Part shown: positions 1 through 9,633 of the stretch, one piece after another | Layout: every line of letters starts with the position of its first letter | Position numbering within the stretch: position 1 is the first letter of the stretch | Assembly (NCBI GenBank): GCA_020848435.1 | Contig: JADLAC010000059.1 | Span: forward strand, 121,899-185,898 | Direction of reading: 5' to 3' | Source: Burkholderiales bacterium | GTDB lineage: Bacteria > Pseudomonadota > Gammaproteobacteria > Burkholderiales > WYBJ01 | Length of the DNA: 64,000 nucleotides | Program-made: the position numbers and the translations under genes | The notes under the pieces: model-generated | What the model was told of the DNA's origin: nothing | Databases searched by the model: none | Seen by the model: the letters and a program-made list of their open reading frames with translations, nothing else

Positions 1-388
1 TCGGCAGCCGCGTCGCGTCGAGCTTGCGCACGTCGTTCAGCACCCCGCCGCGCATCTCGCCGCGATAGCCGCTGCGTACCGGAATGGCAGCGAAAAACGG
101 CGGCAACGCCGACTTGAGCGAGTTGGGCAGGACGATGGCGCGATCGTAGCTGCGTGCGCGCAGCGCGAAGCCCAGGCGGCGGCGGCCGAACACCTTGAGC
201 TCGCCGTGGCGGAAGGGATTTTCGATCACCGTTCGCACTTGCGGCATACGCTGCAGCAAGGGCGTGGTCCAGGGCGGCGCCAGGACGTCGACCGCCGTGT
301 CCGGCGCCTGCGTGAGAAGCATGAACAACGGCTGCGCGAGCACGCTATCGCCGACCCACGACGGGCCGACAACGAGGACGCTGGTCAC
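1..388 (-). CDS. waaF: Lipopolysaccharide heptosyltransferase II, N-terminal part (runs off the left edge)
   Basis: Cytoplasmic, membrane-associated glycosyltransferase that adds the second heptose to the LPS inner core. About 129 N-terminal residues are visible. The start reads VTSVLVVGPSWVGDSVLAQP, the hallmark GPSWVGD nucleotide-sugar-fold opening of WaaF/GT9 enzymes. It is followed by a family-like stretch with APPWTTPLLQRMP and ENPFRHGELK. I chose the GTG at 386-388 because the reading frame upstream meets a stop near 455 and the conserved core begins right there. It is the last visible gene of a minus-strand run ilvE, zinc-finger protein, waaF, starting 37 bp after the zinc-finger gene's stop. 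The C-terminal half with the ADP-heptose binding site lies outside the window. The family is clear; II rather than I is inferred from the GPSWVGD motif and the gene order. Confidence 0.85.
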   Translation of the reverse strand, partial: MTSVLVVGPSWVGDSVLAQPLFMLLTQAPDTAVDVLAPPWTTPLLQRMPQVRTVIENPFRHGELKVFGRRRLGFALRARSYDRAIVLPNSLKSALPPFFAAIPVRSGYRGEMRGGVLNDVRKLDATRLP

Positions 389-425
389 GGCCGCCGCGGG
401 CTCGTGCTCGATGCCATGCGCGCGC

Positions 426-632
426 TCAGTGTGCGCCGCGAGCCGCGCCGCCCTTCAGGGTGAAGCGCGTGCCGCAGTAAGGACACAGCGCTTCGCCGCT
501 GCGCTCGACGTCGAGGAACACCCGCGGGTGCGCGCTCCAAAGCATCATCTCGGGCGTCGGACAGTGCAGCGGCAGATCCTTCGCGCTCACCTCGATATGG
601 CGCGAGGGTTCGAGTATCGTGTCTTCGCTCAT
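426..632 (-). CDS. Small zinc-finger (CHCC-type) protein
   Basis: A 68-residue protein of the short zf-CHCC family, related to the zinc-binding domain of the mitochondrial complex I subunit NDUFS6. Visible are the family phrase around EVSAKDLPLHCPTP, then HPRVFLDVE and the closing CPYCGTRF. Cys24, His35, Cys50 and Cys53 would be the zinc ligands. In Betaproteobacteria this gene commonly sits between ilvE and waaF, exactly as here. It starts 10 bp after the ilvE stop, so it is almost certainly co-transcribed with it. Its molecular role is unknown. The ATG at 630-632 has no strong Shine-Dalgarno sequence. Confidence 0.85.
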   Translation of the reverse strand: MSEDTILEPSRHIEVSAKDLPLHCPTPEMMLWSAHPRVFLDVERSGEALCPYCGTRFTLKGGAARGAH

Positions 633-642
633 GGCTCGCTCG

Positions 643-1569
643 TCAGGCAGCGACCGGCGTATTCCAGTCGCGGTGATTTTCCGCGCGCCCGCTGACGCAG
701 TCGAAGAACAGCTTCTGCAGCTGCTCGGTGATCGGGCCGCGCTTGCCGGCGCCGATGGTGCGGCTGTCGAGCTCGCGGATGGGCGTCACTTCGGCGGCGG
801 TGCCGGTGAAGAACGCTTCGTCGGCACAGTACACTTCGTCGCGGGTGATGCGCTTGGCGATCACCTCCAAGCCGATCTCGCGCGCGAGTGTGATGACGGC
901 GTCGCGCGTGATGCCTTCCAGCGCGGAGGTGAGCTCGGGCTCGTACAGCTTGCCGTTGCGCACGATGAAGATGTTCTCGCCCGAGCCTTCGGCAACGAAG
1001 CCGTCGACGTCGAGCAGCAGCGCTTCGTCATAACCGTCCTGGTGCGCTTCCTGGTTGGCGAGAATCGAGTTCATGTATGTCCCGACAGATTTGGCGCGGC
1101 ACATCGTGACGTTGACATGGTGGCGGGTGAACGACGAGGTCTTCACGCGGATGCCGTTCTCCAGCGCGACCGGTCCGAGGTACGCGCCCCAGGGCCAGGC
1201 TGCGATGGCGACGTGCACCGAGCAGCGCGCGGTATTGATGCCCATAGCTTCGGAGCCGTAGAACGCGATCGGGCGCAGGTAGCATTCTTCGAGCTGGTTC
1301 GCGCGCACCACTTCGCGCTGGGCCTCGAAGATCGTCTGCTTGTCGTACGGCAGCTTCATGCCGTTGATGTGGGCGGAGCGGAACAGCCGGTCGGTGTGTT
1401 CGCGCAGGCGGAAGACGGCGGTCCCGCGCTCGGTCTTGTAGGCGCGCACCCCTTCGAACACGCCCATGCCGTAATGCAGTGTATGCGTGAGCACGTGGGT
1501 GGTCGCTTCGCGCCACGGCCTCAATTTCCCATCCTGCCATATCCAGCCGTCGCGGTCGGCCATCGACAT
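643..1569 (-). CDS. ilvE: Branched-chain amino acid aminotransferase
   Basis: PLP enzyme (fold type IV) that performs the last, reversible transamination in leucine, isoleucine and valine synthesis. It is 308 residues long, the normal length. The start DGWIWQDGKLRPW is typical of the proteobacterial enzyme. The PLP lysine is K160 in RAKSVGTYMNS, and the GSGENIF and GTAAEVTPI phosphate/cofactor loops follow. The frame is open further upstream, but the ATG at 1567-1569 has AGGGAG seven bases before it and begins the conserved part, so it was preferred. It lies 168 bp downstream of glnE on the same strand and heads a tight run with the zinc-finger gene and waaF. Confidence 0.95.
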   Translation of the reverse strand: MSMADRDGWIWQDGKLRPWREATTHVLTHTLHYGMGVFEGVRAYKTERGTAVFRLREHTDRLFRSAHINGMKLPYDKQTIFEAQREVVRANQLEECYLRPIAFYGSEAMGINTARCSVHVAIAAWPWGAYLGPVALENGIRVKTSSFTRHHVNVTMCRAKSVGTYMNSILANQEAHQDGYDEALLLDVDGFVAEGSGENIFIVRNGKLYEPELTSALEGITRDAVITLAREIGLEVIAKRITRDEVYCADEAFFTGTAAEVTPIRELDSRTIGAGKRGPITEQLQKLFFDCVSGRAENHRDWNTPVAA

Positions 1570-1737
1570 GTTGCAACTCCCTGAATCGAGAAAAGCGAAT
1601 TCTAGCCCGGGCCAGCCCGATTCGTCAGCCGGGGACGGGAATGTCGCGTTCGCCCGTGCGCCGCCATGCTTCGAGCCCGGGCACACGAGAACGTCAACAG
1701 CTCCACGCCGCAATGCGAGTCGCGCGCCCCTGCGTCG

Positions 1738-4458
1738 CTATGCTTCGAACACCCGAGCCCACAGCGCGCGCACGGCTTCGATCTGCGGCGCGACGCGATC
1801 GGCCTCGATGCGCGCGTAGCGTTCGCCCCGCAGCCGCAGCGCATGCTGGAGCTGGCGATAGCCGCGATAGGCGCCGTGCACCGCCTTGGCGGCTGCGGCC
1901 GCAATGAGCCCGAGCTCGCCCGAGCGCATCAGCAAGGCCAGGTTGCCGGCGTTGGCGGTGAGCGCCGCGTGCACTTGGGAATGGGCGAGCACCAGGTATT
2001 GCACGATGAATTCCACGTCGATGATGCCGCCGCGGTCGTGCTTGAGATCGAACAATCCGCTCGTGTTCGGATGGGCGTCGAGCATCTTCGCGCGCATGGC
2101 CGCGATCTCGCGCTTGAGCGGCGCATGGTCGCGCGCCTTGCGTAGGATCTCGGTGCGCAGTGCCTCGAAGCGCTGGCCGATGCTGGCGTCGCCCGCGACA
2201 TGACGCGCGCGCGTCAATGCCTGGTGCTCCCACACCCAGGCCTTGTTGTGCTGATAGTCGACGAAGGCCTGCAAGGGGCTCACCATGAGCCCGCTCGCAC
2301 CGTCGGGGCGCAGCCGCAGATCGGTATCGTAGAGCACCCCCGCCGGGGTCACCGTGGTGAGCCAGGTATTGATGCGAAGAGCATAACGGGCGTACACCTC
2401 GGCGGCTTCAGGCGCGCTGTCCTCGTACAGGAAGATGAGATCCAGGTCCGAGGCGTAGCCCAGCTCCTTGCCGCCGAGCTTGCCGTAACCGACGATGGCG
2501 AAGCGCGGGTCGGGCCGATGGCGGATGCGCAGATGCTCCCATGCCAGGCGCATGACCGCATCCAGGCACACGCACGCCAGATCGCTCAAGTGGTCGCTCA
2601 AGGTCTCCAGCGGCAGCTCGCCGGCCAGGTCCTGGGCGAGCAGGCGAAACGTCTGCGCGTGCTTGTAGTGCCTGAGCGCATCCATCTGCTGCTCGGTGTC
2701 GCCCGCGTGCTCCGCGAGCTGCGCATCCAGCGCGCTCTTCATGGCGGCTGCATCCAGGGGCGTATGCAAGGCGCGGTTGTCGAGCAGCTCGTCGAGCAGT
2801 ATCGGATGCTGGCCGAGATAATCCGCGGCCCAGCGACTGCTGGCGGCGAGCTTGGCGACCGCGGCAAGGCATTGCGGATATTCGATCAGCAAGGCGAGAT
2901 AGGACTCGCGCCGGCCGATGCTCTCGATCAGGTTCAGCAGGCTCTCGGCGGCGGCGTCGCGAACGTCGTGCACTGCCGCCGCCTCGAGCACGCGCGGCAA
3001 CACGGCATCGATGCGCGCCTGCCCGGATGCAGGCATCTGGCGGTAGCGGCTCCCGGTCTTCAACTCGATCACGCGCGCGGCAAGCGCTTCGGCGCGGTCG
3101 AAACCGAGCCCTCGTAGCCGCTGCGCCAGGAACTCGCTCTCGGCTTCGATGCTCGCCGACGGCGAGCCGGCGGCGTTGGCCGCGGCTTCGCCCTGAGCAT
3201 CGGAGGCGCCGGCGAATATCTGCTCGAAATGCGCGGAGACCACGCCGCGGTAGTGATCGAGCTCGAAGCGCAACGCGTCCCAGGTGTCGAAGCCCATGCT
3301 GCGGGCTACGCTCAGGCGATCGTCCTCGCCGCGCGGCAGCGCCTGGGTCTGCTGGTCGTCGAGGTATTGCAGCCGGTGCTCCAGCTTGCGCAGGAATCCG
3401 TAAGCCACCGATAGCTCGGCCACGGCGCTTGCGGGCAGCAGGCGGCGCTCGGCGAGCACCGCGAGCACTGCCAGCGTCGGCTGGATGCGCAAGGCCGCTT
3501 CGCGACCGCCCCGGATGAGCTGGAACACCTGGGCGATGAACTCGATTTCGCGGATGCCGCCGGGGCCTAGCTTGATGTTGTCGGCCATGTCGCGGCGGGC
3601 GACTTCCTGCCGGATCTGCGCATGCAGGTTGCGCATGGACGCGGCCGCGCCATAGTCGAGATGGCGCCGGAACACGAACGGGCGCACCAGTGCGCCCAGC
3701 TCGGGGGCGTGGTCACCGCTCACCACGCGCGCCTTGATCCAGGCGTAACGCTCCCATTCCCGGCCCTGGGTGACGAGATAGGTCTCGAGCATGGCGAGAC
3801 TGCACACCAGCGGTCCCGAGTCGCCATACGGGCGCAGGCGCACATCGACGCGGAACACGAACCCGTCGGCGGTGATCTCGCCCAGCGCGGCGCTGAGCTT
3901 GCGGGCGAGGCGAGTGAAATACTCGGCGTTGCTGATGACTTTGGGGCCGGTCGTGTCGCCGTCCTCGGCGTAGAGAAACACCAGGTCGATGTCCGAGGAC
4001 ACGTTGAGCTCGTGCCCGCCGAGCTTGCCCATACCGACCACCATCAGCCGCAGCGCTTGTTCGGGCTCGCCGCCCACCGGCGTGCCGTATTGGCGGCGCA
4101 GCCACGCATCGAGCCGACTACAGGCTTCCTCGATGGCGATATCCGCCAGCGTGGTCATGGTGGCCGTGACCTCGGCAAGATCCGCCCAGCCGGCCAAGTC
4201 CCGCACGATCAGGCGCAGCAGCACACGCTTTCGCAGCTCGCGCAGCGTCCTGGCGAGCATGGCCTCGTCCGCCGGTTCGGCGGCCGCGATCAGCGAGCGC
4301 ATTTCCGCCGCGGTAAACGGCGCACCCGCGTTCAGCGTTGTTGCCAGCGCGGGCTGCGCGGCGAGCAGCCGGCGAGCGTAGCGGCTCGCCCGCAGCGCGC
4401 GCTCGAGGGGAGCCTCGGCATCCGCGGCGAGTCCGGGTTCGAGGGGCTTCATCGTCAT
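1738..4458 (-). CDS. glnE: Bifunctional glutamine synthetase adenylyltransferase / adenylyl-removing enzyme
   Basis: Controls glutamine synthetase by adding or removing AMP in response to PII/glutamine signals. The protein is about 906 residues, normal for GlnE. Two nucleotidyltransferase domains are visible. The N-terminal one has GMGKLGGHELNVSSDIDLVF near residues 145-160 (deadenylylating half). The C-terminal one has GYGKLGGKELGYASDLDLIF near residues 650-670 (adenylylating half). Each carries the G-G and D-x-D metal-binding signature. The start chosen is the ATG at 4456-4458; an upstream in-frame ATG at 4495-4497 would add 13 residues but leave only 26 bp to the divergent gene, and neither has a strong ribosome site. 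It is divergent from the yhdP-like gene. Confidence 0.95.
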   Translation of the reverse strand: MTMKPLEPGLAADAEAPLERALRASRYARRLLAAQPALATTLNAGAPFTAAEMRSLIAAAEPADEAMLARTLRELRKRVLLRLIVRDLAGWADLAEVTATMTTLADIAIEEACSRLDAWLRRQYGTPVGGEPEQALRLMVVGMGKLGGHELNVSSDIDLVFLYAEDGDTTGPKVISNAEYFTRLARKLSAALGEITADGFVFRVDVRLRPYGDSGPLVCSLAMLETYLVTQGREWERYAWIKARVVSGDHAPELGALVRPFVFRRHLDYGAAASMRNLHAQIRQEVARRDMADNIKLGPGGIREIEFIAQVFQLIRGGREAALRIQPTLAVLAVLAERRLLPASAVAELSVAYGFLRKLEHRLQYLDDQQTQALPRGEDDRLSVARSMGFDTWDALRFELDHYRGVVSAHFEQIFAGASDAQGEAAANAAGSPSASIEAESEFLAQRLRGLGFDRAEALAARVIELKTGSRYRQMPASGQARIDAVLPRVLEAAAVHDVRDAAAESLLNLIESIGRRESYLALLIEYPQCLAAVAKLAASSRWAADYLGQHPILLDELLDNRALHTPLDAAAMKSALDAQLAEHAGDTEQQMDALRHYKHAQTFRLLAQDLAGELPLETLSDHLSDLACVCLDAVMRLAWEHLRIRHRPDPRFAIVGYGKLGGKELGYASDLDLIFLYEDSAPEAAEVYARYALRINTWLTTVTPAGVLYDTDLRLRPDGASGLMVSPLQAFVDYQHNKAWVWEHQALTRARHVAGDASIGQRFEALRTEILRKARDHAPLKREIAAMRAKMLDAHPNTSGLFDLKHDRGGIIDVEFIVQYLVLAHSQVHAALTANAGNLALLMRSGELGLIAAAAAKAVHGAYRGYRQLQHALRLRGERYARIEADRVAPQIEAVRALWARVFEA

Positions 4459-4523
4459 TGAGGAGTACAATGCAAGGTGTTCGGCAAGCCCACCCATTCT
4501 AGCGAGTTACGACGGAAACCAAC

Positions 4524-7500
4524 GTGTTACGGCGCATCGGCCGGCTGCTTTTCAAGCTGATTCCGCTCTGGTCGTGGCGCGTCTCGCTGTACAGCAGCCT
4601 GGGTGCCATCGTCCTGATCGGCGGGCTGATCCTCGGGCTGCGCTACTACCTGCTGCCCAATATCGAGTCCTATCGCGGCGAGCTGGAGCGCGTGCTCACG
4701 CGTGCCACTGGGCAGCGCATCGCGATCGGGAGCGTGAGCGCGGACTGGGCCGGTTGGCGGCCGCATTTCAGCCTGGGCGAGGTGGTCGTGTACGATCGCG
4801 CCGGGCGGCCCGCCTTGGAACTGAGTCGCATCGACAACGCCTTGTCCTGGCTGTCGCTGCTGCTGCTCGAACCGCGCTTTCACTCGCTCTACATCCATAA
4901 ACCTCAGCTCGCGGTCCGGCGCGCGCCCGACGGGAAGCTGTCGGTCGCCGGAATCGTGCTCGACGACGGCGAGCGCGAAGGCGGGTTTGCCGATTGGCTC
5001 TTTCGCCAGCGCGAGGTCGTGATCGCGGACGCCAGCATCTCGTGGATCGACGAGATGCGCGCCGCGCCCGAGCTTCGCCTCGAGCAGGTCACCTTCCGCC
5101 TGCACAACGACTACTATCGTCACCGCTTCGGGCTGCGTGCCCGTGCCCCTGCCGAGCTCGCCGGGTTGCTCGATGTGCGCGGCGACCTGACCGGCGCCAG
5201 CGTGGCCGAGATCGCGCGCTGGCAGGGGCAGCTCTACGCCCAGCTCGATTACGTCGATCTCCCGGCCTGGAAGCACTGGGTCGATCTGCCCATCGACATC
5301 GCGCAGGGACGCGGTGCGGTGCGCGCCTGGGTCGATGTCGGGCAGCAGCGCGTCACCGGGTTCATCGCGGACGTGCGCCTCGCGGATGTCAGCACGCGGC
5401 TCGCGCCCGAGCTCGAGGTGCTCGATCTGGCCGATGTCTCGGGACGCCTCGGCTGGCAGGGCTGGAGCGCGGGCTTCGAGGTGTTCGCCCGCGATCTGAG
5501 GGCGAGAGCCGTTGCCGGCCACAGTTTCCGGCCGGCCGACTTCACCCTGCGGCGCTCCCAAGGGGGGAAGGACAAGACGCTCCGCGGGGAGCTGAAGGCG
5601 AGCGTCCTCGATCTGGATGCCCTGGCGCAGCTCGCCGCGCATCTGCCACTCGACGCCGAGTTCCGTACGGCACTGGAACGCTATGCGCCGCGCGGCAGCG
5701 TGCATGGCTTGGAAGCGAAGTGGAGCGGGGATTGGCCGCCCGCGCAGTACGAGCTGAAGGCACGCTTCGATGGGCTCGCGGTCGATGCGGTCGGCGCGCT
5801 GCCTGGGCTGAGCGGGATTTCGGGCACGGTCGCGGCGACCGAGAAGCGCGGCACCATGACGCTCGCCAACCGCGGCATGCAGATCGCGTTGCCCAGGGCT
5901 TTCGCGGAGCCGCTCGCTTTCGACCAGGCGTCCGGCCAGATCCAGTGGACGGCGAGCGGCGCTGAGTACGACGTGCGCCTGGGCGAGGTGAAGTTCAGCA
6001 ACACCGACCTGGCGGGAACGCTGCACGGCTCGTACCATGTCGTCCCCGGTGAGCGCGGCGTGGCCGATCTCACCGGCGCCTTGACCCGCGCCGACGCCCG
6101 CGCCGTCGCCCGTTACCTGCCCGTGGTGGTCGGACGGGCGACCCGCGATTGGCTGCAAAGCGCCCTGGTTGCCGGGCACTCCAACGACGTCAAGCTCAGG
6201 CTCAAGGGCAATCTCGCCGATTTTCCGTTCGACCGCGCTGGCAAGGGCCTTTTCCAGGTGACCGCGAAGGCGCGCGACGGCGTATTGCGCTACGCGAGCG
6301 GCTGGCCACGGATCGAGAACATCGCCGCCGACCTCAACTTTATCGGCGGCCGCATGGAAGTGCGCTCGTCCTCCGCGACCATACTCGGTGCCCAGCTCTC
6401 ACGCGTGCTCGCCGTCATCCCCGACCTGGTGCAGCCCAAGGAATTGCTCGAGGTGAGCGGGGAGGCCGACGCACCGACCAGCGAATTCCTGCGCTTCATC
6501 GCCGAGAGCCCCGTCGGCGCCATGATCGAGCGTTTCACCGACGGCATGGAAGCGCAGGGCAGCGGGCGCCTCGGCCTGAAGTTGCACATCCCGCTGCGTG
6601 CGCTGGGTGAGTCGCGGGTGGCGGGAAGCTTTCAGTTTCTCAACAACCGGCTGCGGGTCGACGCCGATCTCCCGCCGCTCGAGCAGGTGAATGGACGCCT
6701 GGAATTCACCGAGGCGAGCGTGCGCGGCCAAGGCATCGCGGCGCAGGTCTTCGGCGGTCCGGCGCTGATCAACGTCAGCACGCAGGAGCAGGGGGTCGCG
6801 GTGACGGCGAGCGGGCGTGCCAACGTCGATCAGCTCAAGAAGCGTTTCGACCATCCGCTGCTGCAAGCGGTGAGCGGCACCAGCGACTGGCGCAGCTCGA
6901 TCCGGGTGCGCGCGAAACAGGCCGACTTCAGAGTCGAGTCGGGATTGCAGGGCATCACCTCGACGTTGCCGGCGCCGCTGGCGAAGGCCGCCGGCGATAC
7001 CTTGCCGCTGCGCTTCGAGCGGCGCATCGTGGGCGAGCAGCAGGACCAGATCGAGGTCGGGCTCGGCAACCTGGCCGGCGCACGCATCGTTCGCCGCCGC
7101 GACGGGGCACAATTCGTGGTCGAGCGCGCGGCGATCGGCCTGGGCACGGAGCCGCCGGCGGCCGAAGCGCCCGGGCTTTGGCTGCGCGGTGAGCTGGCGA
7201 GCTTGGACCTGGATTCGTGGCGCGGCCTTCTCGGTAAGAGCGGCCTCGCGGGTCCGAACGCGTTGCCGCTGGCGGCGCTCGATCTGAAGCTCGGCAGCCT
7301 GGATGCCTTGGGGCGGCGCTTCACCGAGGTCGCGCTGAGCGCGCGCGAGCAGACCGGCAACTGGCGCGCCCGCATCAGCGCCCGCGAGCTCGCGGGCGAA
7401 ATCGGCTGGCGTCCCGAGGGCAAGGGCCAGATCGTCGCGCGCCTGCAGCGGCTTGCGTTGCCGGCGCCGCTGGAGCGCCTGGACGCGCCCGCCTCGGCGC

Positions 7501-8336
7501 AGCAACAACCGGCCGAGTACCCGGCGCTCGACCTCGTGGTCGAGGATTTTCACCATAAAGCGCGTGCGCTGGGCCGGCTCGAACTGCTCGCCGTCCCCGA
7601 TGGCCGCAATTGGCTCATCGAGCGCCTGCACATCCGCAATGCCGACGGACAACTGAGCGCCGACGGCACGTGGCAATGGCAGGCGCGCATTCCCCATACG
7701 CAGATGAACTTCCGGCTGGAGGTTGGGGATATCGGCAAGTTCCTGGCTCGCATGGGCTATGCGGAGGGAGTCAAGGGCGGTACGGCGACCCTCGGCGGCA
7801 CGCTCACGTGGACCGGCGCACCGCAAGACCTCGACTATCCGAGCCTCGCCGGCAACATCACGGTCGAGGCGCGGCGCGGCCAGTTCGCCAAGCTCGAACC
7901 GGGGATCGGCAAGCTGCTGGGCATACTCAATCTCCAGGCGTTACCACGGCGGGTCGCGCTCGACTTCAAGGACGTGTTCAGCGAAGGCTTTTCGTTCGAT
8001 ACCATCGGCGGCACGCTGCGGGTGCAGCGCGGCATCGGCACCACCGATGGTTTTCGCATCAGCGGTCCGTCGGCCAAGATCGTGATGAGCGGCGAGGTCG
8101 ACCTGGTGCGGGAGACGCAAAAGCTGCGCGTGCGGGTCACGCCCATCATCGGCGATAGCGTCGCTGCCGCGACGGCGTTGCTGGGCGGACCAGTCGCGGG
8201 ATTGGGCGTATTTCTCGCTCAGCGCCTGCTGAACGACCCGCTGGGACAGCTCATCGCGTATGACTACGCGGTGACCGGCACATGGAGCGACCCGGCAGTG
8301 AACAAGATCGCGCTCGAGCGCGCGGAGCCGGGCTGA
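4524..8336 (+). CDS. yhdP: YhdP/AsmA-like giant envelope protein (phospholipid transport)
   Basis: A 1270-residue protein of the YhdP family, AsmA-like bridges implicated in moving phospholipids between inner and outer membranes. An N-terminal membrane anchor (about residues 20-45, LGAIVLIGGLILGLRYYLL) precedes a long beta-strand-rich periplasmic body. The DUF3971/AsmA-like C-terminus is recognisable from TFDTIGG-like phrases near 1155 and ends with the AYDYAVTGTWSDPAV pattern typical of the family. Start is the GTG at 4524, directly before the positively charged MLRRIGRLLFKL start. The stop codon overlaps the next gene's ATG by one base (TGATG), implying translational coupling. Function is assigned from family knowledge. 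Confidence 0.9.
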   Translation: MLRRIGRLLFKLIPLWSWRVSLYSSLGAIVLIGGLILGLRYYLLPNIESYRGELERVLTRATGQRIAIGSVSADWAGWRPHFSLGEVVVYDRAGRPALELSRIDNALSWLSLLLLEPRFHSLYIHKPQLAVRRAPDGKLSVAGIVLDDGEREGGFADWLFRQREVVIADASISWIDEMRAAPELRLEQVTFRLHNDYYRHRFGLRARAPAELAGLLDVRGDLTGASVAEIARWQGQLYAQLDYVDLPAWKHWVDLPIDIAQGRGAVRAWVDVGQQRVTGFIADVRLADVSTRLAPELEVLDLADVSGRLGWQGWSAGFEVFARDLRARAVAGHSFRPADFTLRRSQGGKDKTLRGELKASVLDLDALAQLAAHLPLDAEFRTALERYAPRGSVHGLEAKWSGDWPPAQYELKARFDGLAVDAVGALPGLSGISGTVAATEKRGTMTLANRGMQIALPRAFAEPLAFDQASGQIQWTASGAEYDVRLGEVKFSNTDLAGTLHGSYHVVPGERGVADLTGALTRADARAVARYLPVVVGRATRDWLQSALVAGHSNDVKLRLKGNLADFPFDRAGKGLFQVTAKARDGVLRYASGWPRIENIAADLNFIGGRMEVRSSSATILGAQLSRVLAVIPDLVQPKELLEVSGEADAPTSEFLRFIAESPVGAMIERFTDGMEAQGSGRLGLKLHIPLRALGESRVAGSFQFLNNRLRVDADLPPLEQVNGRLEFTEASVRGQGIAAQVFGGPALINVSTQEQGVAVTASGRANVDQLKKRFDHPLLQAVSGTSDWRSSIRVRAKQADFRVESGLQGITSTLPAPLAKAAGDTLPLRFERRIVGEQQDQIEVGLGNLAGARIVRRRDGAQFVVERAAIGLGTEPPAAEAPGLWLRGELASLDLDSWRGLLGKSGLAGPNALPLAALDLKLGSLDALGRRFTEVALSAREQTGNWRARISARELAGEIGWRPEGKGQIVARLQRLALPAPLERLDAPASAQQQPAEYPALDLVVEDFHHKARALGRLELLAVPDGRNWLIERLHIRNADGQLSADGTWQWQARIPHTQMNFRLEVGDIGKFLARMGYAEGVKGGTATLGGTLTWTGAPQDLDYPSLAGNITVEARRGQFAKLEPGIGKLLGILNLQALPRRVALDFKDVFSEGFSFDTIGGTLRVQRGIGTTDGFRISGPSAKIVMSGEVDLVRETQKLRVRVTPIIGDSVAAATALLGGPVAGLGVFLAQRLLNDPLGQLIAYDYAVTGTWSDPAVNKIALERAEPG

Positions 8337-8686
8337 TGCGCCCGCGCCCATGGCCCAAGCGCTTGCTCGGCCTGGGTGCGATGGCGTGCGCCGCAGCCGG
8401 GTTCGCGGCCGAGGCGGGACGCCTGCAAATCCCGCTGGAGCTTTGGGATCGGCCCCGCAGCGGGCGCAACGTAATGGCCCAGCCCGCGATCCGACAGGCC
8501 CTGGCCGCGCTGATCGCGCAGCCCGAGGCGAAGCTCGCCATTCAGCACGCGCCCAATCCGGAGTCGCTGCTCCAGGCCGAAGAGATCAAGGCTTGGCTCG
8601 CGGCGCATGCGCTCTCGCCCGCGCGCGTCGAGCTGCGCCCGAGCCTGCCGCCGCGCCAGCCGCTCGCGCTGGAAATCGTTCCCTAG
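8336..8686 (+). CDS. Small secreted protein of unknown function
   Basis: A 116-residue protein not recognised with confidence. It starts with a cleavable-looking signal peptide (MRPRPWPKRLLGLG..., cleavage likely after AFA near residue 24). The mature part of about 90 residues contains QPAIRQALAALIAQPEAKLAI and ends in PLALEIVP. The middle is reminiscent of the beta-alpha-beta OmpA-like fold found in small periplasmic proteins (an IxxxP...AEEIKAWL helix after a strand), but no NxxLSxxRA peptidoglycan motif is present. Its ATG overlaps the stop of the yhdP-like gene, and the nitrilase gene starts 12 bp after its stop, so it sits inside an operon with an envelope-transport protein. The coupling supports a real gene. 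Confidence 0.6.
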   Translation: MRPRPWPKRLLGLGAMACAAAGFAAEAGRLQIPLELWDRPRSGRNVMAQPAIRQALAALIAQPEAKLAIQHAPNPESLLQAEEIKAWLAAHALSPARVELRPSLPPRQPLALEIVP

Positions 8687-8698
8687 GAAGATGATGTC

Positions 8699-9553
8699 AT
8701 GGCTGCTCGCCACGAAAAACTTGCGTTCTCCGCGCCCACCCGCATGGCCGCGATCCAGATGGTATCCGGGCCCGACGTGGACGCGAACCTGGCCGCGGCC
8801 CGCGGCTTGCTCGAACAGGCGGCGGGCTGCGGCGCGCGCCTGGCGGCATTGCCGGAGTTCTTCGCCATCATGGGGCTGCGCGAGATGGACAAGGTCGCGG
8901 TGCGCGAGCCCTTCGGGAGTGGCCCGATACAACGCTTCCTGGCCGCAACGGCGCGCGAGCTGGAGCTGTGGATCGTCGGCGGCTCGATGCCGCTGGCAGC
9001 GAGCGCACCGGACAAGGTGCTCAACACCTGCCTGGTGTACGACGATTCGGGACAGCTCGCGGGGCGCTACGACAAGATCCACCTGTTCGGCTTCGACAAC
9101 GGGGTGGAGCGTTACGTGGAAGCCAACAGCATCGAGCCGGGCAGCGATGTCGTCACGCTCACTTCACCCTTCGGGCGGCTCGGGCTTTCGGTCTGCTACG
9201 ACCTGCGCTTTCCCGAGCTCTATCGTGCCATGGGGCCGGTCGATGCCATTTTCGTCCCTTCGGCCTTCACCGCCACCACCGGCAGAGCCCATTGGGAGAC
9301 GCTGATCCGGGCACGGGCGGTCGAGAACCAGGCTTATGTCATCGCCCCCGCCCAAGGCGGCAGACACCCCAGTGGGCGCGAGACCCACGGCGAGAGCATG
9401 ATCGTCGATCCCTGGGGCGAAATCCTGGACCGCCTGCCCGTGGGACCCGGCGTCGCCGTCGCCGACATCGACCCGGCGCGGATCGCGGCGGTGCGCGCCA
9501 GTTTGCCCGCGCTGGAGCATCGTACACTGGCCGCTTTCCGGCCCGCGGGCTGA
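8699..9553 (+). CDS. Carbon-nitrogen hydrolase (Nit1/YbeM-type omega-amidase family)
   Basis: A 284-residue cytoplasmic nitrilase-superfamily amidase. The catalytic triad is visible: Glu53 in ALPEFFA, Lys in RYDKIHLFG, and Cys in GLSVCYDLRFPELYR. That CYDLRFPELYR phrase and the IHLFGFD segment fit the branch that contains Nit1/YbeM deaminated-glutathione amidase, which repairs glutathione deaminated by transaminases; the exact substrate is inferred. AGGAAG lies 8 bases before the ATG at 8699, supporting that start. It is 12 bp after the preceding small gene and 80 bp before tldD, an arrangement common in Betaproteobacteria. Confidence 0.9.
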   Translation: MAARHEKLAFSAPTRMAAIQMVSGPDVDANLAAARGLLEQAAGCGARLAALPEFFAIMGLREMDKVAVREPFGSGPIQRFLAATARELELWIVGGSMPLAASAPDKVLNTCLVYDDSGQLAGRYDKIHLFGFDNGVERYVEANSIEPGSDVVTLTSPFGRLGLSVCYDLRFPELYRAMGPVDAIFVPSAFTATTGRAHWETLIRARAVENQAYVIAPAQGGRHPSGRETHGESMIVDPWGEILDRLPVGPGVAVADIDPARIAAVRASLPALEHRTLAAFRPAG

Positions 9554-9633
9554 GCCCGCGCGGCAGGCTCGGCCGAACTCTCGGCGCCGGGGCCGATCTA
9601 CACCTAAGCCTCGCAAAACGACCAAGGATCACC

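Noticed and set aside
619..1584. A 321-residue plus-strand ORF opposite ilvE
   Set aside because: Mirror-frame artefact of high-GC coding; ilvE on the other strand has clear family motifs. The same holds for long ORFs opposite the yhdP-like gene, glnE, tldD and the kinases.
9544..9560. A terminator at the nitrilase stop (CGCGGGC TGA GCCCGCG)
   Set aside because: A 7-bp stem whose loop is the stop codon itself, without a U-tract; stems of this size are common by chance at this GC content.
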